Positions 1-13,019 are shown, counted from the first letter of the stretch. The stretch: DNA of 64,000 nucleotides from Xestospongia bergquistia (GCA_963965975.1 OZ014422.1:5869701-5933700), one strand, 5' to 3'. Numbers and translations are program-made. Notes: generated by a model from the sequence alone, not told the origin.

Positions 1-280
1 ATGACATGATATTTACTTAACAAAATTTTAAATGATAAGAACAAAAGATGACAGAGAAGACAGAATATGTTTATAAATGGTTGAAGAAGAGAGAGAGAGT
101 TGGAAGGTGACTCAGACCTTGTCTGCCACAAAGATACGTTACAATATTGTATACATATTATATACCAGTATAACAAACAACAAGTAATGTGTGTGAGTAT
201 GTACGTGTCACCAACAACAACTCGAGCTCTTCTCAACTTCTGCTTCCTCATTTTCTCCTAATGCTTTACTACTTGTGCCT

Positions 281-299
281 TGAGAAAGAGGGAGGGAGG

Positions 300-358
<59 letters not shown>
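281..358. repeat. (GA)n microsatellite
   Basis: Near-pure GA dinucleotide run with a few GGGA interruptions, just 3' of the readable Rab exon. It creates a spurious Arg-Glu open frame on the plus strand. Confidence 0.9.
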
Positions 359-363
359 TCAAT

Positions 364-3303
364 CTAATAAACAGCATCTAATAACTCACCTATGGAGCGT
401 GTCTGATAAACATATACATGATTATTTAAACCATTAACTGGATTACTAGGAGGTAAAGGTGATGTAGTGCCACTCATTCGAGTATATGAACTACTTATTG
501 TAGTAGACATTAACAAATGATTTTGATAAAGTTCAATAACACCTTGAGCTACTTTGAGGAAAGCTTCTTTGACTCCTGAAACAGAAAGAGATTAGTCAGA
601 AAATAACAACACGATTAAAATTATATTATCTTTCCTATAGAACTAACAATCACAGTTATTACAATATAAGAAAATCTTTCTACTAAATAGTTATTACAAA
701 TAATATACTACATTATAACTCAGTGTATGTAATAATATAGTACATTATAACTCAGTGTATGTAATAATATAGTATATTATAACTCAGTGTATGTAATAAT
801 ATAGTATATTATAACTCAGTGTATGTAATAATATAGTACATTATAACTCAGTGTATGTAATAATATAGTACATTATAACTCAGTGTATGTAATAATATAG
901 TATATTATAACTCAGTGTATGTAATAATATAGTATATTATAACTCAGTGTATGTAATAATATAGTACATTATAACTCAGTGTATGTAATAATATAGTATA
1001 TTATAACTCAGTGTATGTACCAATATTATCTGCAGCTGATGTTTCAGTAAACATAGCGCCTAATGAGTGTGCAAATTCTTCTCCTCTGTGTCTTGAAACT
1101 ATTCTCTTATCAATAGATAAATCAGTTTTATTACCAACTACACTAATAGCTGAAAAATAAAATATAAAATGTTAATCCATTCATTCACCCATCCATCCAT
1201 CCATCCATCCATTCTAACCCATAGGTGAATCCACTTTGCTCTGTACTTCTATAATACAAAAAACACTATATTCAATATTAGAAATCAAATCAAATCAATC
1301 TATTCACTTGAAATAGTGCTAACATGACCACCTCTAGTGCTCGCATGCACCATTACAAGAAAAGTATTGCATCAGCACTACTTAAAACAGTGACCTAGTA
1401 CTAGTAAACATCAATATAGTGACCTAGTACTAGTAAACATCAATACAGTGACCTAGTACTAGTAAACATCAATACAGTGACCTAGTACTAGTAAACATCA
1501 ATACAGTGACCTAGTACTAGTAAACATCAATACAGTGACCTAGTACTAGTAAACATCAATACAGTGACCTAGTACTAGTAAACATCAATACAGTGACCTA
1601 GTACTAGTAAACATCAATACAGTGACCTAGTACTAGTAAACATCAGTACTGTTAGCAAGGATGGACATAATTTGTTATTATTAGCAATCTCTAGAGCACT
1701 ATTATTCATCATTTCTTTTCATACCATTAAGCCACAATTTAGCTTCTTCAAATGATTTCTCATTAGTAATATCATAGACAATAATAGCTGCATTAGCTCT
1801 TCTATAATACATAGGAGCCTATGATATGGAAATATGAGATCATTATTAATATTAGTATAACTCAACTTACCATTGATCTGAATCTACAGTCAAGAGAAGG
1901 AGGAGAGATAGAGGGATACTTTTTATTGACGTAACATTGACACTCACCTTTCCTGACCTGCTGTGTCCCATACTTGTAGTTTTACTCTAAAACCTGCTAC
2001 AATCCTGATAAAAAATAATGATAACTATTACTAATAAATCTCTCCATATATCCATATAAGTCCATTCAACCATTACTATATAACATGTGATAGCTGACTC
2101 AGTCCTTAAATAAATAATGAAAGTATGTACACTATACAAATGAGCAACTGTCGTTGAGATAATAGAATGAAATAATGTTATTTTATAACTACAATCATTA
2201 CAACAGGTTAGGTCCATAACTAGTACTATAGTTACCAGTAACAAACACAATAGTTATATTTAAAGTAATGTTGACATCTGTTATTATGTTGATACACAGA
2301 CTGGCAACAGAAGAAATGTTATAAGGGAAAATGTCCATATGATTAATGTAACAAGTGAGGGAACATTAAAGTCATGATTCTATATATTTAGGTCACTATT
2401 AGTTCAATAGTTTAAAGACAGCTACTCCAGTTTATTGTAGTAAGAATAGTTCAATAGTTTAAAGACAGCTACTCTAGTTTATTGTAGTAAGAACTATTGA
2501 TGTCAAGAGATATTGCTTACATATTGAAGGAAAAGAAAGAGGCACCAATGGTTGGACTAACACTCTCGGAGAAAATTCCACCCATATTTCGAACTACTAG
2601 TGATGTCTTCCCAACACCTATAAGAAAAACCAAGAGAGATCAATAAATGTATTAATACGTTATCAGATGGTTACCTTATTAGATTACTCAGTATACACAC
2701 CCACAATTAACCTAAAATACCAGCTGGTCTACTGGTGGTCTACTACTAAAATATGATGACATTGGAATGTCTATGATGTGGTATTATTGAAGTTTAACTA
2801 TGAAACTATGGAAACTGAATGACAGATATGTTTTATAATTTACTTTAAATAAAATGTCTAGTTTCGTTAGATATTGTAATGAAACATTGTTCATTTTTAA
2901 GATTCTTTGCAATAAAATCAATTTATTTAATAATAATTATTGTCATTACAATTGATGTTATCTACCACATCACACCAGCCTTCCCCAACAAGACATGGAA
3001 CACAATGCATATATGTCATTGGATCACATGATCAGAGTATCATATATAACATATCAAAGATCATTGCTCATATCACTACAACTATAATCCTATTATAAAA
3101 TGTGCTATATAATACATCAATGTGTGTACACATAAACCTAATAATATCACTGCATCTAATGGCTTCTTTTTACTCTACATTTCCATAGCAGACTGACCTT
3201 GTGCTCCTAAAATGACCACCTTAGCTTCAATTGCTTTCAGTCGATCTCCTGTCGGTACTGTGAGGTGACGTGTTGGGCTGCCATTAGAAGCTGATGCCAT
3301 CAT
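364..3303 (-). CDS. Rab-family small GTPase (Rab5/21/22-like group), 7 exons, 3' end uncertain
   Basis: Small GTPase expected to act in vesicle traffic. Exons read as 3303-3198, 2617-2521, 2004-1948, 1883-1871, 1818-1725, 1149-1021 and 575 downward, all joined in frame with GT-AG borders. The protein shows a P-loop (GAQGVGKTSL), switch I (SPTIGASFF), switch II ([12 protein letters not shown]), [18 protein letters not shown], the base motif GNKTDL and the ETSA motif. These match the Rab5/21/22 branch best, but I cannot name one orthologue. Exon 4 is only 13 nt. The last exon reads to a TAG at 364-366 without any C-terminal prenylation cysteines, but a good donor (ATAG|GTGAGT) at about 390 suggests the true last exon may lie further left or outside the window. 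Introns hold 29-bp and 32-bp minisatellites. The start is the first of two adjacent ATGs. Confidence 0.85.
700..1018. repeat. 32-bp minisatellite in Rab intron 6
   Basis: About nine or ten direct copies of a unit containing ATTATAACTCAGTGTATG followed by TAATAATATAGTA. Copies differ mainly at one position (TACATT or TATATT). It ends at the splice donor of the exon finishing at 1021. Confidence 0.9.
1388..1648. repeat. 29-bp minisatellite in Rab intron 5
   Basis: About nine nearly identical direct copies containing CAGTGACCTAGTACTAG and TAAACATCAATA. No unique spacers separate the copies, so it is a minisatellite. It shares two blocks with the 60-bp repeat in a WDR7 intron at 39.95 kb. Confidence 0.9.
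2400..2495. repeat. Two-copy direct repeat
   Basis: Two adjacent copies of about 47 bp containing AGTTCAATAGTTTAAAGACA and CAGTTTATTGTAGTAAGAA, differing by one base. It lies in a Rab intron. Confidence 0.75.
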
Positions 3304-3466
3304 TTGTTCCTAATTCTTGTACTGTGCCTTTCCTCCTGTTGTCAATACAATAGGCCATATGGTGCAGCCCACTACTAGTTAATTAAGTGTTAATTAATAG
3401 ATCTTTTGAGCGGGGTGGTGCATGCTGTTCCACGTGGTATAGTTGCATAGTGTTGCAGTGAAGATT
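3304..3466. promoter_or_regulatory. Bidirectional promoter between the Rab gene and the 712-aa gene
   Basis: The two start codons are divergent and 163 bp apart, so both promoters must sit here or overlap the genes. A palindromic CCACGTGG (E-box type) lies near 3431-3438, and a duplicated TTAATTAA-like stretch near 3380-3405. Promoter function is inferred from layout. Confidence 0.55.
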
Positions 3467-5922
3467 ATGCCTGTAAAGAGAAAAAAGTAAGTTACAATTA
3501 ATAGATACTACGTAGATTTGAATAAATATAAGTTATGATTCAGTATTTTATATTATTTCAAGAACTAACTCAATTAGATCCTGCAAAGATGGAGAAGATG
3601 TTAAACGAGCTATATATCACAAACCAAAGTTAATCAATACCTTCTCTCGTAAATTTCCACAGCAAATTGTTAACAAACATCATTTCCTGACACCCGATAC
3701 TCCCTATACTGCTGTGTTGGAATTGTCTGATAGTGCAGATCGAATGAGTCATGACACAGTGGAGCAGAAGTCTAGACAAAACAGTGATCACGATAATGAC
3801 TCTCCATTAGGTATGTGTAGTATATTGCAATGTATAATTTGCACAATATCATATCAGAGTGTACTGTGAATACTTCAAAAGATAAAATCAGGTCTCCATT
3901 GACTGATCTCATGGCTTTAAGGTATTGTACAATATATAATAGTGCAAAACTTTAATGTATTCATGTAGGGATCAGAATATCCAAGTTAATTCTAATGTTA
4001 GAGATATATCAATAGTTAAAAGGACTAACATTAATGATAATATAGCTCAGAAGAACAGAGTTGTCAAAAAACAGAAAAACATAAAGAAGAGAACTTCAAT
4101 AAACAAAAAAACAAAATATCAAGCGATGCTAGCTACAAAACAAACCAATGAACATTCTAATAAGTTAACTGATATTAAATATTGCGATCACTTAAAAGAC
4201 AATGTTACAGAAAGTACTGTTTGTTGTACAGCACCATCTTGTAACTTGGAGCTGGTCTCCATGGAATTGACATGTCAAGCAACAGCTTCTTTTGGAACAC
4301 AGTTTATAGCCACTGCAAATGATCCAGAACCAGGAGACCTGGAAGAACCTCCCATTAATACAAGTACACATACTGAGATGGTAGACAAATCTATCCCAAT
4401 GACAGCAGTGAAAGTTGTCAAGGTCAGTTATGTCATGTACATAGTTTTTGATTTTAATGGATTTATTATAGTCTGTGGATGTACATGTTCAAAAAGCAGA
4501 TGATCCTACATTAGAGAGTTCAAATGCAAAAAGAAGAAAGGTTGATAAAAATGACAAAACCAGTGAGAAAGGGGATTCTAATGATGAAGCTACCACAATC
4601 CATCAGACACCCATTACAAGCCCATGTACACAACCTTCAAGTCTACACAGTACATATAGCAGTATTGAATTAGAGAGAGGATTTGCATGTCAGTTCCCTG
4701 GTTCAAGAACATCGCTGTTAGGCTCATTAAAGGATGCCTCTCTCATTAACCCACTCCCTTCCACACCATCACCTAATATGAGCATTGAGAGCCCCTATCT
4801 TCCAACCAAATTATTAACTCATCAAGACTCTCAAGTACTTTGGCGAAAGAGATCAAACTGTCAGGTACCAGTAACTAGTAGTCCAGTTGAAGATGCCAAT
4901 AAATACCAAAATGGAAGCAGTTTGCAAGAGCATTTTGGTAATTTAAATATGGTATGCCAAAAGTAATTTATACATACTCTATATTGTATGTCTTACTAGA
5001 CTCCAATATCACCAGTAAACATAGAAGCGCCACTTCCTAGAAGCTCTTGTCCTGCTTCTCAGAAGCCAAAAGATGCCAACAATAGACACCATGCTTTATT
5101 ACCGCAGCAGACACCCAAACAATCTCATGATGTATTTACTACAGAACCCACTCAGAACAATTCTCTAAGATGTAACACTCGCATTGCCAATAGTAGCAGC
5201 AAAAGGACACCTGCCAAATCCAAGTCATTGGTAGCTTCAAAATGTCCTAATGAGGTAAAAGGTAAGAGTATAAGTTTACATTCATGTAAGTTAATCTCTC
5301 TTTTATTAAAGAGTTAACTGTATCAAGTGGTAAAGGAAAGAAGAGACATCGTCGATCTAAAATATGTATGAAGAATGAAAAGAAAAGAAAGCAAAAATCA
5401 AGATCTGTTGACAGTGGAAATAAGAAAGCATTGACTATTGTTAAGACTCCGCTGACTACAAGGGCCAGTATTACAAAGAGCTTATATCTTTGGAGCAAGA
5501 AAAAAGCATCAACTGACAAAAAAACTGTCTCTCGATTACCATCATATGCTCTTAGACGTCTTAATGTATGTCAGCAGCATCCATCACTGATACTTGACTC
5601 CAACACACTATCCGAGAGTGAGGTAGTTAACTCTAATAATGCACCTGAAAGGGACATATCTAACTCTGTATCCAAAGGGGACATAGCTAGCTCTACTATA
5701 TCTGAGAAGGAGGTAGTTAACCCTCATATGATATCTGAGGTTACAAATAATTCAAATTTAAGAGAAATCTCACCATCTGATAACAGTATTCCTTTGTGCA
5801 TACTGTTAGTACAAGATGTGGGCTACTCCTACCTTATAAGGTCATTTGCTGGTAGTAAAGTTATTGTATGGAGTAGGAACAGTCTACAGGAAAAAGTACC
5901 ACTGGATTGCTTGTTAGAGTAA
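3467..5922 (+). CDS. Unrecognised 712-aa basic, low-complexity protein, 7 exons
   Basis: Exons 3467-3486, 3563-3810, 3858-3921, 3969-4422, 4472-4951, 5000-5261 and 5312-5922 join in frame (2139 nt including stop) with GT-AG borders throughout. The product is rich in Lys, Ser and Thr. It has basic clusters that could be nuclear localisation signals (MPVKRKK at the start, KRRKVDK, GKKRHRRSK, KNEKKRKQKS) and a repeated acidic/Val pattern (SEVVNSN, KEVVNP) near the C-terminus. I see no catalytic domain, membrane segment or signal peptide. A nuclear or chromatin-associated role is only a guess from composition. It is divergent from the Rab gene and convergent with the first receptor gene, about 250 bp away. 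Confidence 0.75.
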
Positions 5923-6174
5923 AGAAACCATATATCATAGCAATGGTAGATAATTATATCATGAGTTTCACTATAATATATTCAATATAATATTATTATA
6001 ATATATTAGTTGTATAGATATTTTATGTCCTATAAATATATACATAACATCCTATTAGATGATCAGTCTTAAAACTTTGAAAGAAAATAATAACTACATC
6101 GAAGGTAAAAATTAATAGCAATTATGAAGTAATCAGAAATTACTTGTTGTAAGCAGCTTACAATGACTGTTGAT

Positions 6175-7802
6175 TTATTCAGTATTTTTTGCTATTGTAG
6201 TATAAATGACAGCATCTGACTTTGGAGGTGATTGTTCTTTAGGTTTAGTGACAGATTTAGCTTTATTCTCCCAGTCAAGTACTGCATAAGTTGGTAATTC
6301 ATTTGAAAAGCCTGCTGAGCTGACAGTGACTGGTTCGTCCTTTATCTCTGTTTCTTTCTTTGATGAGTAAGCTGAGTTGGCAGTAACTTCTATCTCTGTT
6401 TCTTTCTTTTGTGGTTTTGAGGAGTATGGAGGTGGAGGTGAAGGAGGTCGTGGTGGCTTGTTTGACTGGTTTGACTTGGTGTGTTTTATCTCTGTTTCTT
6501 TCTCTTGCTGATTTGAAGAGTATGGAGGTGGCCGTGAAGGAGGTCGTGGTGGCTTGTTTGACTGGTTTGACTTGATATCAGTGAGAGGGTATGATTTATT
6601 ATCATCATTACATTTGCTAAATATAGACATACATTCACAACATGTATGCAAATAAATGAAACACATCACAATTACTAAGTAATATTGTATATATATATAC
6701 ATGTGTTGACAAATATGTGTGTAGGAGTAGGATATCAATGACGTGTTCACTCAAAGGCAAAGCATATATATTCTATCTAATAAGGCGATGTTCAATGGTA
6801 ATATATATGGTACAATTTTGTTATAATTAGAAACTTACCTTGTATTTATTGGTTGTTTTTGTAAGCTTATTTCTATATAAACAACATGATCATTTCATTG
6901 TTTATGAACATAAAGTGACTTACTGTGATGTGGTTGTCTTTTAACAACAACAAAGATGATGATAATTACAGCAGCTATCACTAGTACTAGTGCAGCCAAT
7001 AATATTAATACAGTAACTACTATAACAGCGACAGTAGTGGTATTATTACTAGTCTGATCTGAAGGTATTGGAGTGTTACTGATAACACCTGAAGGTACTG
7101 GGTTATTACTAATAACCCCTGAAAGTATTGGAGTGTTACTGGTAACATCAACAGTGGTTACTGTAGTAGCTCTAGTCATATAAAAGCTAACACCAGGGCT
7201 GACAGTAATTTTACTTTTTGTTTGACTAGTACTGACCACAGCTGTTTCTGTACATATCAATGGAGGTACTGATCCTACTGCACATCTTGCTTGAAGTGTT
7301 GACTGTGTCCCACTACAGGGAGTCATATATCCAGTATCAAACACTGGTGCTTTATTACTAGATATAAATACTTCATTATAAGAGGGATCATTAACTTGAC
7401 ACCAGTAATAACCAGTGTCTGTTTGAGGAGATGTTATAGTCAGATCTGTAATGATACGATCTATGTTAGTAAGATAGAATCCTCTGCTAGTATATATAGT
7501 AAATCTTCCTTGTTCCTCTGTAATATTTCTCCCACACTCACTGATATTCTTACTCCGGTACCAGTCTACAGTGACAGTAGTACTATCACTAGGTACTAGT
7601 ACTGAACATGTTAGTTGAAGGGCAGTCCTCACTGGATTACAATGATTAAAGCTAGTTACTGGTTGTCTCTCATATTGATAGTTTCCTGTACAACCTGTTA
7701 ATATATTAGTGAGTTACAATATATATTAATAACAATTAACTTACCAGTATTAGCTTTGACAGAAGTTGTTGAGAGAAGAATAAATAGGAAATATTGGAGC
7801 AT
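6175..7802 (-). CDS. Ig-receptor A: single V-like Ig domain, TM, class-1 (PPPY/ITIM) tail
   Basis: Type I membrane receptor of 434 aa. Exons 7802-7745 (signal peptide MLQYFLFILLSTTSVKANT), 7694-6924, 6872-6839 and 6616-6175 give an exact frame. The second exon holds the Ig domain (LQLTCSV, VDWYRSKN, DTGYYWCQVND), a Ser/Thr-rich stalk with two NTP repeats, and a Val/Ile-rich transmembrane helix ending VVVKRQPHH. The tail is proline-rich with two PPPYSS sites (PPxY type, expected to bind WW domains), SYPLTDI, PTYAVLDW and a C-terminal VIYTTI that fits the ITIM consensus (I/V/L/S)xYxx(L/V/I). The ligand is unknown; inhibitory signalling through SH2 phosphatases is an inference. It shares its tail class with receptor D only and is the 3'-most member of the array. 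Confidence 0.85.
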
Positions 7803-9224
7803 TTTTAACAAACTCCTTTGTTACTGGGGAATACCTAATAGTGTGGTATGTGGGCGTTTATATAATTAGTGTTGTGTGTTGGGAGTGTTCTACATGTTAT
7901 CACAATGTCTATTTGGGAATGAGTATTATTAACTATTAAAAACTCACAATTTTGTACTATAAATGAGTTTATCTTGATGCATAGATAATGTCTTGTTAGA
8001 GATATAGTGATATAAATAAGTATGACTAAAAGGCATGACTTTTGCTATGGTGCATTATAACAAGAGCCATCAAAAGGAAAATCCGTCAGTAAGATGTCTT
8101 GAGAGAACACAGTCAGACTATAAACTGTATTGCTCTTCAGTTCTTGTTAGTTAGGTATCTATCTATTGGTCTAAGAAAAATATGGTTAAATTAACTAATC
8201 ATTTACCATTCTTTGTGAGGACTATTAAAATCTTATATAGTATAGTATGTTCAATTACATAAGTACAGTATGTATATGGTAGAGAGCTAGATGATAGAAC
8301 TAAATATGTGGATGAGAATAATTGTGAGAAGAAGAAACAGAAAGTACTACAACATTTTGACAATAAAAACATTTGTTAATGCATCCCAATAATAACTTGT
8401 CCACATTAACATAATGTATTAATCTAAACTAAAGAGGAACATTTTGAAGAATAAGGTGTACTATATAAATACAAGTCATGAAGTATCTATATTATTAACA
8501 AATGCTGATATCTTTACAGTTACTTTAGTATCACTCTTCCTCACTACAGCACTGTATATAACAGGTTATATTGTTGATAATGGAGGAGTGTCCTCTGTAT
8601 TACTACAGACATCATGATCTGAATGAGAAAGTGTAAATGACGACATTTTTAATTGTAACTCTATGTAACCATAATGGCAAATAATCAACAGTAACATTCA
8701 CTTTCTACCAGGGAACACTGTGGCAGTTATTATGGCAACTGCCACATTGTTCATTGGTAGGAAGTAATAGTCACTGTAAGAAAATTTTCATTTTTGCAGT
8801 ACAGATTGTAGGATCTGTATGTTCACTAAAAAGAGGATGAGAAGGAGAGGGTGTAAATGTTAAGATATTGCCACTATCATTCCACTTTAACAAGATATAA
8901 CTTTATGAAAATGCTCTCATTGCTTTGTCCTTATAGATTATGATAATGTGATGTAAACTTAGTTAGCAGTTGTTTCTGATAGCTTGAGAGCTAAGTATAA
9001 AATCCATAAGCAACAATTTTGGTCGTAATAGAAACACAAATACATATACTACTTATTATAACATAATATTTGTATTCTGAAACAATATATTAAAATTCTT
9101 ACAAGTAACGTTATTACAATAACACATTGACTGAAACAAAGACAAACAATCATTGCAATTTTAGCATTACAATATAACATAACTGATTTAAAGTATACAT
9201 GCCTTATGTGACTATTATATGATA
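7803..9224 (-). other. Intergenic array DNA with orphan receptor tail exons
   Basis: No intact gene seen. About 8067-8175 resembles a decayed class-2 last exon. About 8478-8660 is a clear orphan class-3 tail exon: read on the minus strand it gives PVIYSAVVRKSDTKVTV and ends NNIDTS-stop. The remainder is AT-rich DNA that recurs between other array members (8020-8460 resembles 10550-10700 and 23100-23500), so the spacer was duplicated with the genes. Confidence 0.6.
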
Positions 9225-10351
9225 TTATTGTTGTGGTATATCATAAATATGTAAGTAGTCAGAAGGAGGATCAGTAACTGATGTATCTTGAGAGAGCACT
9301 GTCAGAATATAAGCTTTATTGTCTTCAGTTGTTACCATATCTGGCTGTTTGGGTATTGATCTAAGTACTAAACATGATTATTTAATGGAATAATAATTTC
9401 CTGACCTTTTTTCTTCTTTAGAAGGATTTTTCACATCTAGACTATTATAATAATTATTAAATATTTGTATGTGACAAATACCTTTTCTACATCTCTGCTT
9501 ATTCCACATTATAGTCAGTAGTCCACCTACTACTACTCCTAAACCAAACATTACTATACTGAGTATAACCAAAACTGATATCAGTCCCTTGTTATTACAA
9601 TTGGATTTTGACACACTTGGTGTCTTATAAGACAAAGTCATAGTTGATGACAAATAAGTGAGTTGTGAAAAATCCTTTAGTTTGAGGCTTTCAGTAGCTT
9701 TAGTAGATGTATGTACAGTACTGTTACCAGTATTAATACTTGATGTTACATATATTGATGTAGTTGTAGTATTTTGTTCAAAATCTGTACTTATAGATGT
9801 AATGGGTAAGACAAAACTAGATGTTGTAAGTACAAATATTGATGGAGGTATTGACCCTACTGCACATTTTGTTTGAAGTGTGTACTGTGTTCTACTGCAA
9901 ATAGTCATAGTTCCAGTATCAAACATTATTAACTTGACACCATCATTAACTTGACACCAGTAATAACCAGTGTCTGTTTGAGGAGATGTTATAGTCAGAT
10001 CTGTAGTGATACGATCTAAGATGTGAAGATCCTCTACTAGCATATATGGTAAATATTCCTTGTTCCTCTGTAATATATCTCCCACACTCACTGATATTCT
10101 TACTCCAGTACCAGTCTACAGAGACAGTAGTACTATCACTAGGTACTAATACTGAACATGTTAGTTGAAGGATAGTCCTCACTGGATTACAATGATTGAA
10201 GCTAGTTACTGGTTGTCTCTCATATTGATAGTTTCCTGTACAACCTGTCATTATATTAGTGAGTTACAATACATATTAATAACAATTAACTTACCAGTAT
10301 TAGCTTTGACGAAGTTGTTGAAAGAAGAATAAACAGGAAATATTGGAGCAC
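9225..10351 (-). pseudogene. Ig-receptor B: broken class-2 receptor
   Basis: Closest to receptor C. Lesions: the start codon in the signal-peptide exon is GTG instead of ATG (10349-10351); one base is missing in that exon (GACGAAG against GACAGAAG); about 8 bp are lost near 10015 in the Ig domain, shifting the frame; and about 40 bp coding the segment around SSNKAPVFDTG is replaced by a short duplicated TTAACTTGACACCA. The stalk, GxxxG-rich transmembrane helix and tail remain open: the last exon still reads KAYILTVLSQDTS...SDYLHIYDIPQQ and stops at 9225. The retained tail suggests recent loss or donor material for gene conversion. Confidence 0.8.
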
Positions 10352-11606
10352 TTTTAACAAACTGCTTTGCTACTAGGAATACTTAATAGTGTGGTATGTG
10401 GGCGTTTATATATGTTGGGTGTGTTCTAAATGTTATCACAATGGGAACGAATTATTAACTATTAAAAAATCACAATTTTTTTTACTATAAATGAGCTCAT
10501 CTTGCTTTGAATAATGCACAGACAATGTCTTGTTAGGGATGTAATGATAATAACAAGTATGACTAAAAGGCATAACTTTTGCTATGGTGTATTAGTATGT
10601 ATATGGTAGAGAGCAAGATGATGGAGCTAAATATTTAGACAAGAATAATTGTAAGAAGAAGATACAGAAAGTACTGCAACATTTTGACAACGAAAAAGCA
10701 TTTGTTTATGTGTCCTAATAATAACATATGTGTTTCTCACACGTCAACATTAACATAATCTATTAATCTAAACTAAAGAGGAATATTTTGAAGAATAAGG
10801 TATACTATATAAGTACAAGTCATGAAGTATCTATATTATCAACAAATGTTGATATCTTTATAGTCATTTAGTATCATTCTTCTTCACTACAGCACTGTAT
10901 ATAAATGTTTTATTGTTGACAATGGAGGAATGTCCTCTGTATTACTACAGACTTCTATCTATAAGACTAATACTGATTATAATCTTGTTAAAGTGGGATG
11001 AAAGTGGGAATATCTTTTAAAGTTTTACACCCTCTCCTTCTTCTCCTCCTTTTAGTAGCATACAGATCCTACAATCTGCACTGCAAAAATGAACATTTTC
11101 TTACAGTGACAATCACTTACTAACAATGAACAATGTGGCAGATGTCATAATAATTGTCAGTGTTCACTGGTACAAAGTGAATGTTACTGTTCATTGTTTG
11201 CCATGTATGGTTACACAGAGTTACAATTAAAAATGTCTTCATTTCCTTCTTCTCATTCAGAATTGTGTTATAAACTTTGGTACTTTTATGAAAATGCTCT
11301 GTCTTTATGGATTATGACAATGTGATGTAAACTTAGTTAGCAGTTGTTTCTGATAGCTTAAGAGGTAAGTATAAAACCTATAAGCAACAATTTTGGTTGT
11401 ATAGAAACATAATACTGATTATAACATAATTCTGTGGGTGAAGCTATACTTGTATTCTGAATAATATATATATTAAAACTCTTAAAACAACATTATTACA
11501 ATAACACATTGACTGAAACAAAGACAAACAATCATTGCAATTTTAACATTACAATATAACATAACTGATTTAAAGTGTATGTGCCTTTTTGTGACTATTA
11601 ATGTTA
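10352..11606 (-). other. Intergenic array DNA with an orphan class-3 tail exon
   Basis: About 10815-10960 is homologous to the class-3 tail exon (TFVDNIDTS end and a decayed VIYSAV area) but has indels. The rest repeats the spacer DNA seen at 8.7-9.2 kb, including a GTAAGAAAATTTTCATT-like block in inverted orientation. No gene is supported. Confidence 0.55.
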
Positions 11607-12766
11607 TTATTGTGGTGTATCATAAACATGTAAGTAGTCAGATGGAAGATCAGTAATTGAGATATATTGAGAGAAGAGTGTCAGACCATAAGCTGTATTG
11701 TCTTCAGTTGTTACCATATCTAGCTGTTTGGTTATTGATCTAAGCACTAAACATGATTATTTAATGGAATAATAAATTGCTGACCTTTTTTCTTCCTTAG
11801 AAGGATTTTTAACATCTAAACTATTGTAATGATTATTAATTATATGATTGTGACAAATACCTTTTCTACATTTCCACTTATTCCACAATACTGTCAGTAG
11901 TCCACCTAGTACACCTCCTAAACCAAACATTACTATACTGAGTACTATCAGACCTGATATCAGTCCCTTGTTATTACAATTGGATGTCGTCACACTTGGT
12001 GTATGATAATACAAACTCATAGTTGATGACGTATATGTGAGTTGTGAAACGTTCTTTACTTTGAGGCTTTCAGTGGGTTTAGTTGATACATATACAGTAC
12101 TGTTACCAGTATTAGTAATTGATGTAACATATATTAGTGTGGTTAAAGTACTTTGTACAAAGTCTGTACTTATAGATGTAATGGGTAAGACAAAATTAGA
12201 TGGTGTAAGTACACATATCAATGGAGGTACTGACCCTACTGCACATTTTGCTTGAAGTGTGGACTGTGTTCCACTGCAAATAGTCATAGTTCCAGTATCA
12301 AACACTGGTGCTTTATTACTAGATATAAATACTCCATTATAAGAGGGATCATTAACTTGACACCAGTAATAACCAGTGTCTGTTTGAGGAGATGTTATAG
12401 TCAGATCTTCAGTGATACGATCTATATTTAAAAAATGTGAAGATCCTCTGTTAGCATATATGGTAAATATTCCTTGTTCCTCTGTAATATATCTCCCACA
12501 CTCATTGATATTCTTACTCCAGTACCAGTCTACAGTGACAGTAGTACTATCACTAGGTACTAGTACTGAACATGTTAGTTGAAGGATAGTCCTCACTGGA
12601 TTACAATGATCAAAGCTAGTTACTGGTTGTCTCTCATATTGATAGTTTCCTGTACAACCTGTCATTATATTAGTGAGTTACAATACATATTAATAACAAT
12701 TAACTTACCAGTATTAGCTTTGACAGAAGTTGTTGAGAGAAGAATAAATAGGAAATATTGGAGCAT
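11607..12766 (-). CDS. Ig-receptor C: single V-like Ig domain, TM, class-2 tail
   Basis: Type I receptor of 339 aa, with the exon structure checked to the base: 12766-12709 (signal peptide MLQYFLFILLSTTSVKANT), 12658-11861, 11815-11785 (31 nt) and 11739-11607. The Ig exon gives CTGNYQYERQ, LQLTCSVLV, VDWYWSKN, DTGYYWCQVND, then conserved cysteines in TICSGTQ, AKCAVGS and PLICV: eight ectodomain cysteines in all. The transmembrane helix is FGLGGVLGGLLTVLW. The tail reads DVKNPSKEEKR, SITKQLDM, NTAYGLTLFSQ and ends SDYLHVYDTPQ; SDYLHV fits the ITIM consensus. Any signalling role is inferred from motifs. An apparent in-frame ATG at 12665 is inside the intron and is not the start. Confidence 0.88.
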
Positions 12767-13019
12767 TTTAACAAACTACTTTTGTTACTGGCAATACTTA
12801 ATATTGCAGTATGTGGCTGTTAACATATAGTAGTGTGTGCATGTTATCATAGCATCCATCAGCTGGGAATGCTAATTATTGAAACTTCTTACTATGTTAT
12901 GCATTAACCATTAACTGATATCGATACATAAACAATGCTATGATTATGTCAGTTACATTGTTTTGTAAGTGTTACTAAGGATATAAATGATAAAACAAGT
13001 AATGTTACTTTTTTATGGT

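Noticed and set aside
189..437. 82-aa protein with Arg-Glu repeats
   Set aside because: Produced by the GA microsatellite, opposite the Rab 3' exon.
700..1648. Possible CRISPR arrays (29-32 bp direct repeats)
   Set aside because: Repeats abut each other with no unique spacers, lie in introns of a eukaryotic gene, and no cas genes are present.
12659..12665. In-frame ATG giving MTGCTGNYQ as receptor start
   Set aside because: The ATG lies in the intron upstream of the AG acceptor; a proper signal-peptide exon exists at 12709-12766.
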